A stretch of DNA of 64,000 nucleotides from Onchocerca lupi. Taxonomy: Eukaryota > Nematoda > Chromadorea > Rhabditida > Onchocercidae. This document shows positions 38,076-48,750 of the stretch, one piece after another (positions within the stretch are counted from its first letter, which is position 1; the number at the start of each line of letters is the position of its first letter). The notes under the pieces are model-generated. The model was not told the origin of the DNA. It saw nothing but the letters and a program-made list of their open reading frames with translations, and searched no databases. Location: contig JAOVVO010000311.1 in NCBI GenBank assembly GCA_028564675.1, positions 25,144-89,143 of the forward strand, in the 5' to 3' direction. A program made the translations under genes and the position numbers.

Positions 38076-38115
38076 ATGAGGGGGAGCGCGTTGCGCGGCG
38101 GTCCGCATCGGTTAT
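38076..38115. promoter_or_regulatory. GC-rich block in a probable bidirectional promoter
   Basis: The 857-bp interval between the divergent MsrB and SR/SMAP start codons holds a short GC-rich stretch (GGGGGAGCGCGTTGCGCGGC and following bases), striking against the AT-rich surroundings. It lies about 390-470 bp from either start. A shared promoter is inferred from geometry and composition only. Confidence 0.4.
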
Positions 38116-38464
38116 GGGTTTGGGTTTGTTTAAATCTGTTGGGACGTTAAGGTTCAGGATAAAAAGTGTAATAGTTATGCCATTTTATTATTTGAGTGGT
38201 AATTATTAGCTCTTCTATAGGGAAGGAAGTCAAATTTACTCGGTCCTTACAAAGTTTGTAGTCGTTATAACTTAAACGCTCATTAGTAGTTTCCAAAGAT
38301 GGCAATATTCTTAGTGTCCATGTGATGGCGATATGAATATCATGTAACTCAGAGAAATACTACTCATGATCCATATGAATGACTCTTTTTTTGTATCCTT
38401 TTGAATACGAAAAAAATTTCACAGCAAGGGATGTAGCAAAAAATTATTGCAGATTGTATTATAC

Positions 38465-40536
38465 ATGGCTGATAATAGTTTTCGACCATTGACAGCCAAA
38501 GAGATTCGTAAACATATTGAAAAACGTAGCGACGATAAACAATCACACGAGAAACAAAAGAAGTAAGATTTATGTTTTAAGAATATGTATGTTGCTTTAT
38601 TTGCTCAGAAATCCTAATTTACAAAAAGTTCTGTCTCTTGTGATAAGAAAAGAATAAGAGAAAAGGCAATGAACTGAAATACATATGTGAAGGACTAAAT
38701 TCTTATGCCCCGATAAAGTGATGAATTCTGAAATAAAAGATCATAATTCATATACAATCCTGACGAGATGTAAATTCACTTAATGTAATCGTAGCTTCAC
38801 AGAATACTAACGAAAATTGCAGATCTTACTATTTCCAAGTCCACCGTGGGAAGAGTTTTCTGGTTTTAATGTGTCGAAATTTGTTATTTTGTAGGAGAAG
38901 ATCTGATGAAGATGATGACAAAAATAGATCAGATGATATTGTAAGGAAGAAATGCCATGATGATGATCGATTTTGCGACTGGAAATATGGTCGCGAAAGA
39001 AGAGGAAGAAGTATGGAGCGACACAGTGACAATCGACACCGAAGTGATAAACATGGTCATGGGCGAGAGGTAGATTCGGTAGTTCAGGGACGGAGCTCCG
39101 GTCGCGGCCATTCCAGAGAACGAAGTCGAGATCGGTATTTAAATAAAGAAAAGGAAGATCGATCTGTTCATCGTAGCCATTATTACAAAGAGGTATCTTT
39201 CTTTGCTGTATCAAAATATGCTCCAAAATTAAATTTAATATCTTTTTCATGGTGTAATCCGCAATTTCAATAAAATTGCGTTGTTTAATGATAATATCTA
39301 AGGCAGTTTACTAACGGAAGATGTTGGTGCCCTGAAAATTTTATGCCCTTATTTTTATCATTTCCTGATTACATGTTTCATTTTATGAAGAGTGAGCGGC
39401 GGATCGCTACTCTCTTCTTGACCCTTTTAGAGCGGCTCGAAACAGCACAGAAGCAACAAACCATCGTACGAACGAAATCGAGATATTCGAAGGAACCGGT
39501 CCTCTCGACATCATAGGTATGTTAAAGATCATTTTAATGTTTGAATCCGAAAATTTCTTCAAAAGTGTTCAGCTTTTATTTTCTTTATGCCTATACGGGC
39601 TCTGGTAGCTTGTACCTACTTCTGTCCTCTTTGCTGTACAAGAATACAGAATATTTTCGATTAAATGCAATCCTTACCTCTTTTGAAAAAATGTGAAATA
39701 AAACTTAGCAAAGGAATAGGTAATGAAATACATAACTTCTTTACAAACTTCATCTAAGACTGGAAAGCTAATCATTCATTACCACTTTAATGTCACTTTA
39801 GAAACATATATTTTTTTGCAAAAATTCATTTCATTAAATATTTTAGTTCTGAGGATGATGAAGATGGTAACAGTGGTCGACCGGCGTGGGCAACAAAAGC
39901 TGTCGTGAAAAGAGCCGAGGAAATACAAAAAAGAAAATTGATTTGGAGTAAACCAGAGGAAAAGAGGGTAATCCAGTTATGTATTGCTGGTTGACAAAGT
40001 AATATCATATAGATGGAAAAGAATCAGTACTGGAAGTATTGCAAATCTCTTTGAAACTAATTTAGGAGTTAGAGAGTGATACGGTTCCATCAGTCATCGG
40101 TCCACGACCCTCTACTACTTCTACATGGAACTCTATTCTGGCTGCAAGTTCCTCAGATAGCAAACAGTTGGATAAATTTAAACGGTATCTTTGTTCAAGT
40201 TCATCTTGAGGATTTGCATCGTAATCAAAAAAGTTAACTCAAAAAATAATATTTCTGTCTAACACTATTATTTGCTCTTTACTCTGATGAAATAAATGTA
40301 GTTTTTTGGATTGAAAAATAAGGTTTGGAATTTGTGTTCGTCCGAATTACAGTTTAATGGGTATGAAGAAAACTGATGAAGAAGGTCAGGAGGAAACGTC
40401 GAAGATGGACGATAATCAAGTTGAAGCTGAAAGAAAACGGCAGCATGAACTTTACAATCATTTAGATCATCAATATGCAGTAGCACGGTCTTTTACGCAT
40501 CTCGGCCGAGGTCAAGGACTTGGGTTCCATCAATGA
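38465..40536 (+). CDS. Arginine/serine-rich protein with C-terminal SMAP-like domain
   Basis: Probably a nuclear RNA-associated protein; the role is inferred from composition. Exons: 38465-38562, 38895-39192, 39431-39516, 39847-39967, 40066-40184, 40353-40536 (TGA), phases consistent, 301 residues. The N-terminus is MADNSFRPLTAKEIRKHIEK. Residues 33-160 are charged and rich in Arg, Ser, Asp and His (RERRGRSMERHSD, GHSRERSRDRY). An acidic patch SSEDDEDG follows. The last 80 residues match my memory of the small-acidic-protein domain: W...ILAASSS..., then KFKRLMGMKK, then a helix ending HLDHQYAVAR and the basic-Gly end GRGQGLGF. That domain also occurs in human RSRC2-type proteins, so an RSRC2-like identity is possible. 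An ATTGCAG acceptor lies 12 nt before the ATG. Convergent with the MOSPD2-type gene, 588 bp apart. Confidence 0.85.
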
Positions 40537-41124
40537 TTTATTGTTTTCTGGTCAGAAGCTATATTTTCAAACACTCAAATGTTGTTTCAAAAAAATTTTA
40601 TATGAAGTTTAAAAATGCCTTTTGACTCAAGCTCTCCGGTACTGGTTGCATTCTAGTAGTATAGTAAGATTTTTTCATTACGTAATATACAATATACATA
40701 TTACTGAGTCACACGAATCTTATTTCAGTATATTTTCAAATGCATTACTGGTATATGATAAGCAGTTATGAATTCTTTCCTAAATAATATAGGAAAATTT
40801 CAAGCATTTTAATTACATTTTTCGAAAGCTGTGTATTATACTAAGAGCTTTAAATATGATTTCCCATTATCCATTCTGGAAGGTATGAATCCTCGTTATT
40901 TCCTTGTGTCATATATTTGTTTAATTACTGTTCCAAATATTTTTTAACATAAAATGTTAGCCTTATATCTTTTTTGTTATTTTTATTCTTCAGTAATATT
41001 CAATAACATAATCAATACATTGGAAAAATCTTTCTTTTTCTGGTCCCATTCTCTGATGCTCCATGTTTAATGTTTTCCAATTATTCAGTTCTTAAATGAA
41101 TACGAAATAACATAAATGTCCTAT
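40537..41124. other. Intergenic region between convergent genes
   Basis: Holds the 3' flanks of the SR/SMAP gene and the MOSPD2-type gene. AT-rich with no coding potential. TTTATT at 40982-40987 would be an AATAAA signal for the minus-strand gene, about 140 nt past its stop codon. Confidence 0.5.
40982..40987 (-). terminator. Possible AATAAA polyadenylation signal of the MOSPD2-type gene
   Basis: AATAAA on the minus strand about 140 nt beyond the stop codon at 41125, a normal distance for a nematode 3' UTR. No other copy of the hexamer lies closer. Confidence 0.4.
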
Positions 41125-44100
41125 TCATAGCTCGGAGTCAGAGAAAGGACTGTTTGAAGAAGATGTGAATTTAGAACAAAAATCTTTTTGTATATTTAAA
41201 ATTGATATAAAGTATCGATGCTGCCAAACGAAGGATAACAATTGAAGCACAATGATGAACGCTATCGAGATCATGATGAACTTTTGTCTGTAAACCATTC
41301 GTGTTTCTAACGTTCTCATATATGTTACCTGAAAACAGAGTCTTGTGGATTTGGTATATCTGTAAAAGTGTTGTCGTAATTACAAATCAATTGCTTGAAA
41401 TAGACACTAATGGATTTGCCAACTTAGAATTGCTGGTGATATGGTGGCTCAGTGTGTATGTCCAAATGTCAGCGATCGATGCTGGAGGGTTCAGTGCTGC
41501 TTGAGGAGCGGTAGTGATTAGAAATGTGTTATTATTTGAGAAATTTGTGAGAACAATATTTCAATTGTCTGAACCGATGAACCGCTTTTGATTTCAGATT
41601 CCAGTTATTGAGCAATATAATAGTTTAAGGAAGCATGGTTTCTGTCCGAGATTTAGGATGGCAACAATTTGGAACCGAGTAACAGAGTTTTTTCAGCGTC
41701 TTGTCCGTGTGGTCTAATCGAAATGCTCTTTTTTCACGGAGATTACTAATCCCAATTTTAAAAACACAGATCCATCGTGGAAATTCACATCTATATTGTT
41801 ATAATTCAATCAAATTATACTCACTGCGCTGACAGGAAGATTATTTCCGCTTCCTTCTGTGACGGGATCCATTAATTCTGCAGTGGATGTTACTATATCA
41901 TTTCCAATAGATATTCGACACTTCAGCTTGTGCTCTATTCTTGCTTCTTCATTCGAGTTTTTCCAGATATTTCCAAAATTTTCACTGCTTTCTTCGCTAG
42001 TTTCGACTGCCATTAGGAGTAATTTCTCACGTGGCACCGAATTTCGGAATTCTGTAACTTATTTGCTTTGATCGAGTTGATAGAGTTGAGTTATTGGTGG
42101 ATGATTTTTGGATTTTTTCCTTTGTCAGTTTGCAATCTTTTAATAAGTGATGTTACTTAAATCAACCGAATTTTCATGAAATGAAACAAGAAAAAAGAGG
42201 ACGAAAATTATCAAAAAGAAAATTCAATGAAGTGATTAATATATGATTGTGCATTCAGGTAAAAATATTCATAATTTAAACATGGTATGAGAATTTTCGA
42301 ACTATTTATAACTGGAGAAATTTTGATACCATTCTGCAAATAAATCCGGATGAATTCAGTACTACCGGGAGCGATGATCCCAGTGCTTGGACGTACGCGG
42401 AACTTTTCTGGTGAAGTGATCTTGATTTTATACGCAACATTTTTAACACTTTCGTTCTTCAAAACCATGACATCGGTCATATCATTTTCACCATTTATTT
42501 GATTCAGTTTTAATTCCTCACGTGGACTAAATTCACTGATGTTTTAAGAAAATTTGTTGCATATTGAAATAAGTTTATGTTTGATGAAATCTAAACTTAC
42601 TTCAATAGTAAAATATGTACGTGAACATATACTTGAGAATGCGTCTTTTGAATGCCTATTGCTGTGACAATCAAGTTGATCAATTCGAACATATAAGTGT
42701 GTATACATGTATTAGAATTAAGATTATACATATTATAATATTATGTATACGTGAGTTCTTTTTAATAGGTCAGTGCAAAGATGTATTTGTTTCTAAATGA
42801 GAAATGTATGGAGAAAACCAACCAGATGGAGAGAAATTTGACCTTAGCATAATCTTTGGTTGGACTGTGCAAACGTGCCTCAGCCAAAGGTCTTAAAGCT
42901 TGAGGTATCCCATTTCGCTTAGTAATGGAAGGTAAAATCTGTGATGCGCGAGTTAACGTAGTATCTCGAATTGGGTCATCTTCCTCGAATGTGACAGACT
43001 GCAAAAAATGTTCTTTCGCTATAATTGTATAATTTCAAGGATTGTGATTGTAAAAGGCTTGCTTTTCTGCTTGCAGGAAGTAAAGGAAAATAGAAAAGAT
43101 TTATGAAATGAAAGATCATGAGGATAATAAGTTCGTACAATCAGATTGATCAAGCATACCCTTTTAAGATTCAAATTATTGAAATAAGCTGTATCATTAG
43201 AAGACAGATCACTATCTGCAATATCGTTTTGAAATGTATATTGTTGATTGTGATTAAATGATTCACTTGAAGGCAACTGTGGTGGTATGCATCGAGCAAG
43301 TTCATCCATTGTAAAGATAAAATTGTCCTGAAACAGTTATCGCAGAAAAAACGGATGAATCATTCATGGACATGACATGTGGGAATTGCCTACTCGTTAT
43401 CCATTCTAATTTATTTTATTAAATTAAAAATTATTCGTGAAGTCAAATTTATGCAAATTTAAATTTCATCCCATAATCTGAATTACAGCTTGATGATTTT
43501 AAAATTGATAGGAACTTTGATCGATCGTAAGCATGCATTTTGATGCATCCTGTCCTACTGCATAAGTAGTTTAAATCATACTGCAAGAAGTAATTACTTT
43601 GCATTAACTAATTAATATTTGTGAGCGAATAATGAAACCGAACATTAATGACACATCAATTATTCTAATATTTTTGCTTAGTTAATAAATGCCATCAAAA
43701 TTGTTCCATCAATTGACGCAGTTTCTCTTTTAGCAGCAATAAAAGTGCATAATTAAGCAATATCAGAATATCGTTGTGTAGCAACCATTAGGATATCAAT
43801 ATGAAAGGAATCACTGAGATATCGATATGCAAATATTCATCGGCATATTGATGTGCAAGCAATCACCGAGAGATCGATATGACAATCACCGGGATATAAA
43901 TATTTTTTTGACTCCATTATATCTATATACAATTGAGTGAAAAAAATTCCGTTTGATTCACTCATTGGTTCATCTTTAGAAACTTCTGTCTGATTTGTGT
44001 GATTCTGGCTCATCTCTTGATTTCAGTGTTGTTTCAGTCATTATCACCATTCATAAAGAAATGAAATGTTTATGGGAATCGGAAATCATGGGAGAAATGT

Positions 44101-47100
44101 ATGCATTCACTCCGTATATAATGCACGTCATATTTAGAGTTCAGTCAAATCTTACATGAAAAGTTCAAGGGAAAAAATGAAATGGAAGATTTAAAATGAT
44201 TCGTAACAAAGTGCGCTGACATCAATGAAAAGGAAATTTTTAATAGAAATGTAAACAAAATGAATGTAATGTGTAGCCTTTTGAAATGCTTCAAAAAGTT
44301 TAGTGAAAACAGTGAAATGAGGAATCCAAATGAAACAGACAAGAAGCGCTATTTTACGAGCAGCAGTGTATATTACACTCTACATGCCATTGATTTGTTT
44401 GTTACACATTGCTTAGCTGAAAACTTCACAAATTCGAAAACTTTTCGGATCGAAAAAATTTCAAAAAGAATTTTTGCAAGATACCAAAAAAATTTTTTAA
44501 AAGCTGCTGAAGAAGTCGTCCAGACATACAGGAATATGAAATTCTCAACGAAGTATTTTGCTGTATGAAAATCGATAACTAGGTTGGGAAGCTATCTTTT
44601 TTACAAGTAGTTATTGGTTCCCTAGGTTTCACTAAGATTACTGTAATTTGGAAGTATTCGATTTTTTTAGATAGCCTTTTAAATAATTAATCAGCTTCCA
44701 CAATTTGAAACTTAATATGGAGTAATATAGAACTGCGAAAAAAAAAAAAGCAGATGGAAAGTGAAATCATTTGAAGGCTTATTCTGGAAATTGCTTAATT
44801 ACAATTTTAGTGTGAATAAAAATTTCATTGCATTCTTATAATAAATTTTAAGTTAAAAAACTCTTATTAATATCTTAATCAAAAATTTCTATTAATCTCT
44901 TAACTGTAAAATTTAACAATTATTTCAATGCAAGAAAATAAATGACAATTCATCGAATATTAATTATCTCACAATTTCATAGGAGTGCAAACTGAATAAT
45001 TAAACAATAAAATTGATGACAATATTTAAGAGATAGGAAAGAATGCTGTACTGTTTACAATGTCTGTATGTTGTGTACGTAAGAAACTCAAGAAATATGA
45101 ACTTCCAAAGACTTGAATGCCAAAGTAAACTTGGTGTCTTCGTAACACGTTATATTAAAATTGAATTGGCATTTTCGTAACACATTAAATTACGATCTAC
45201 TATTAAAAAAAAATTTCTAAATAACAGCAGATAAACAATCGATGAATGATGTCATCATCTTAGTTATGACTCATTTCGATTTTAAAATTTTAAGCATTTT
45301 TTGCAAATACATATTTATATGAACGGAAAAAAATCCTTCTTGAAATGTCAAAAAACGAAATAGCAAATTTTGCCTTCAAAATCTCAATAAGGGAAATAAC
45401 TCTTCCAAACTATCATTATTTAATGATTCATCAGACTTATTTGTGATGACTAAGGTATGATCACTATTTCATTCTTTATGAATACAAAATCGAATTCAGT
45501 ACCTTCGACTTGATTACTCCTCCTCATAGAGTAAATAATTGACATGTCACATCTGTCAATGGATTTAGAATTATGAATTAGCTTCTTTTTTAGACAACTT
45601 TTGAACTTTGAAGTCGTTTTCAAAATGTATTTCCGAGGTTTCAAAAATTTTAAATTAACTCACATCTTACTCAATCTATATTCGATGTTTCTTTACGTCA
45701 TGAAAATGGATTCTCAATGTAGATAAGGTTGAATTTTCGAATGAACAACAGGAAGACAGTTCGGAAAATCATATAATTTTTAAATTTCAATCTATAAATA
45801 ACGAAACTACCATTTCAGGTTTCTACTAGGATAGCAATTTCACAATCGAATATTATCAGAGAAAAATTACCTGGCCACCATAACGTATTGGAATATACGG
45901 TAGTGGTACATATGCTGAAAGTGAAGAACGTTTGACATGTTGAAGGAGACGCTGCATTTCAGGTGGCATCCAGGTACGTAACAGTATCCAGGATGCTTTT
46001 AACAATCCCGGATTTTCGAAAATTAGCAATGACGTTAGACAACTTGGATAGTAATATTTGCATGAATGAATGATAAATTTGATAAAATCCAAATCCTATA
46101 AATTTTCTTGATACTATTTATAGGCATAATTTCATGAGCTTTCTAAATTCCTAAAAATATATTTCTTTATTTTTCACTTTTTTTTGAATCATTGTAATTT
46201 TTCAAAACTTATATTAATTTCATTCGTAAACAATTAATTTGACTAAAATAATAGTTCTTAAACAATCACATACTAAATGATGAGTATGTCAGTTGGGATT
46301 TATTTGTTTACCTATTTAATATATTATCGGGTGAACATACGACAATGATGACAAAATATTACCATGTTTTGCAAACAACACGATGACATGTCAAATAATA
46401 ATGTGATAGATGCTGCTTGCAGTTCCATTGTGTGTCGTTCAAGCCAATAAATTATTAATTTATCACTGTTTTTTTGTCCGATGATATGCTGCCGCATATT
46501 TATCCAAACTGCAAATAGAATTTCAAATGTCATACAGTATATTCGCTTCATTTTTACTGCATTCAACACTGGATGAGATCATTATTATATGATACAATAA
46601 TTTTGAACTATCACTATCATTACTATTAGTATTATCATCATCGCATCATCATTATTCTGTCATTATCATTATTCATTTATGAAGAAAATTAAGGATAGAC
46701 TCGAGATTTGAATTTGCATTTTATAATTGTAACCGACTTACGAATTGATGAGCCATCGCAATCTTTGCCGTGTATATACGCCAAGCCTCTATCTAATAAT
46801 GGTTTCAGTTCCAATAAACTGATATCTGCAAATAGCCATTAAATGTCATTCACAAGTAAATCGACCAAAAAATTGATTATTTAGACGAGTGAAAAAAGAT
46901 ATGATGATTAAATTTATTTAAGACATCGTGAGACTATTTCCAACTTTTTCGAAATATATGCAAAAAGTTTTACTATTAACAGCGAAGGAGCGCCGCCACT
47001 TGAGACATTCAACAATCACTACGTACGTCACATCCACGTCATAACGATATGCAAGAAGAAATGATAACGGCCACCAATCTTCCGTGAATATTCGGTTCAA

Positions 47101-47419
47101 ATCATTTCCGGCTACTTTGGCTTCATCGACAAACTGTATCAGCAATTTCTATTCTTATTTAAAATCATGGGGCATGAATGAAGAGTAAAAATTTTCGAGT
47201 TTTAAGGATTGGCATTGAAGCCAGATTGGACTGATAGTTAATGTTTGCTCGGGCTGTAGAACTAACTAAGCCTTTTACGGAGGCTTATTCATGAAATAAA
47301 AGTTCGTCAGATATTTTTAATCGAATTTTTTTCTTTTTTAAAAAAATAATAACCTTGTGAAGGCGGTTTCGTAATGTTTGTAGCACATCATAATATTCTT
47401 CATCAGCTGTAACACTCAT
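41125..47419 (-). CDS. MOSPD2-type protein: CRAL-TRIO lipid-binding domain, MSP domain and C-terminal membrane anchor
   Basis: MOSPD2 sits in the ER membrane and tethers other organelles through its MSP domain, which binds FFAT-type motifs. Exons in order of transcription: 47419-47354, 47133-46974, 46825-46742, 46568-46363, 46095-45871, 43327-43160, 42998-42843, 42644-42601, 42535-42330, 42051-41825, 41328-41125 (TGA), about 581 residues. The CRAL-TRIO domain spans about residues 75-245 (GLAYIHGKDCDGSS, LLFDMSSCCLQNMD, YYPSCLTSLLIFENP, MPPEMQRLLQ, ending IRYGGQ). A Ser/Asn-rich linker follows. The MSP domain is at about 370-470 (SPREELKL, SPEKFRVRPSTG, PREKLLLMAVE). Residues 531-549 are the membrane anchor (FIMISIAFIIVLQLLSFVW) with a 32-residue tail. 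The 44-nt exon at 42644-42601 has a weak acceptor (CAAAAG) and was chosen because it alone keeps frame. A 2.5-kb intron splits the linker. Confidence 0.9.
43328..45870 (-). other. 2.5-kb intron of the MOSPD2-type gene
   Basis: By far the longest intron in this gene, bounded by a GTAATT donor (45870-45865) and a TTTCAG acceptor before 43327. It contains a 26-bp-type imperfect repeat at 43791-43901. On the opposite strand an open stretch at 44260-44568 (102 codons) has no recognised domain. Confidence 0.7.
43791..43901. repeat. Imperfect tandem repeat, about four copies of 23-27 bp
   Basis: Units of the form GATATCGATATGCAA...AATCACCGA recur four times with substitutions and small deletions (GGATATCAATATG, GATATCGATATG, CATATTGATGTG, GAGATCGATATG), followed by a degenerate fifth. 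Lies within the large intron of the MOSPD2-type gene. Confidence 0.7.
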
Positions 47420-47468
47420 TCAATATAACAGCAACTGGTGAAGGACATGAGATGGAATAGTGAAGTTC

Positions 47469-47516
47469 GTGTATGTTTGTGTATGTGTGTGTATGTGTGT
47501 GTGTGTGTGTATGTAT
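47469..47516. repeat. GT/TG dinucleotide microsatellite
   Basis: About 48 bases of GT units with occasional A interruptions (GTATGT), immediately upstream of the start of the MOSPD2-type gene on the other strand. Likely polymorphic. Confidence 0.85.
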
Positions 47517-48584
47517 AATGTATCAACCAGAAAGTTCGAGCTTTGAGTAACGACAAAACCATTCATTACGATGATAGATGAAAACAGTAGTGCAGTTACG
47601 GAGAGCAATAAAAATAATTGCGTCAAATTCAGAAATCGAGAATTAAAATTCCAAGTATCGGATTCAAAATTAATCTGATATTTAGAGTTGTTAAATTCAA
47701 AACACAAAAAACAAAAACATATAAGCACACAAAAAACATACATGATATTTGGATGTCAAATTCAAAAGCCGAAATTTTATTCAGCAAAGACAATGTATTT
47801 ATAAACAAATCATTAACAATGAAAATGGAAGAGAGAAATGGAAAATTAGATGGATTTTCGCAATTTTACTAACGAAAGATGTATTCAGGAAAATGTCTCA
47901 AAGTTAATGGATATTACTATGAAATGATTGATAGGAAATATTGTGAGAGAAAAACTGATTTTCTTTGTATTTATTTTCCTTTTCCACTTGAATGAAATGC
48001 TGATTTTATGGATGATCAATAATGGCAATTTTATTGATAAATAACATGAAATCATGTCTTGTGATGATTAACGGTGATATGATAGTAATATTTGCATAAC
48101 TAATATTGGACCATAAAAATGCGAAAGCATTATTTGCAGGACCAATTGTTATTTGTAATCCGAGCCTCTTTGTTTGATCAGCAGAAGGGACATCTCTTGG
48201 TGATAACATTGGTGACATTTCGTGCAGTCCACTTATTACAACTTGCATGACTCATCTGGGAAGCTAATCGATGATAAGATGCATTTCTTTTTTGCGATCA
48301 GGAAAAAGAACTGCTAAATTAGAGAAAGCTTACTATAGTGATACAGAGGCAACCGAAGCTGCAGAATCAACTTGGTGGTGGAGAATGAGATCATATGAAT
48401 TGCTGATTTATGCTAATTTGCGTTGTTCCCGAATATCGAGATTGGATGAATGAATGACTGAATGACAATCAAAGATTGTTGTCATGTAAGCAATGTATGA
48501 CAGATCCCATGGCATCAACACAAATTCATATGTATTTCAGTATAATGGCTGTGTTAGGTCGAGGGAGGATGATGCAGTAATGAA

Positions 48585-48750
48585 GCGATCATCAGGTGCG
48601 GCGGCAGGGTCGCGTGGGGCGATCATCAGGTGCGATGGCAAGGTCACGTGAGGCGATCGTCAGGTGCGATGGCAAGGTCACGGAGGCGATCATCAGGTGC
48701 GGCGGAGGGTGGTGTGAGGCATTCATCGAATGCGATGACAGGGTCGTGAA
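48585..48750. repeat. GC-rich minisatellite, five copies of 32-34 bp
   Basis: Units at 48585-48618, 48619-48652, 48653-48685, 48686-48718 and 48719-48750, each built on GCGATCATCAGGTGCG..GG followed by CAAGGTCACG or CAGGGTCGCG. Units 2 and 3 are closest; unit 5 is most diverged. The array is much richer in G and C than its surroundings. Unit 2 contains the palindrome TCACGTGA (48644-48651). Confidence 0.85.

Noticed and set aside
38807..39250. 147-codon minus-strand open frame over the SR/SMAP gene
   Set aside because: Shadow of the Arg/Asp/His-rich coding exon on the plus strand.
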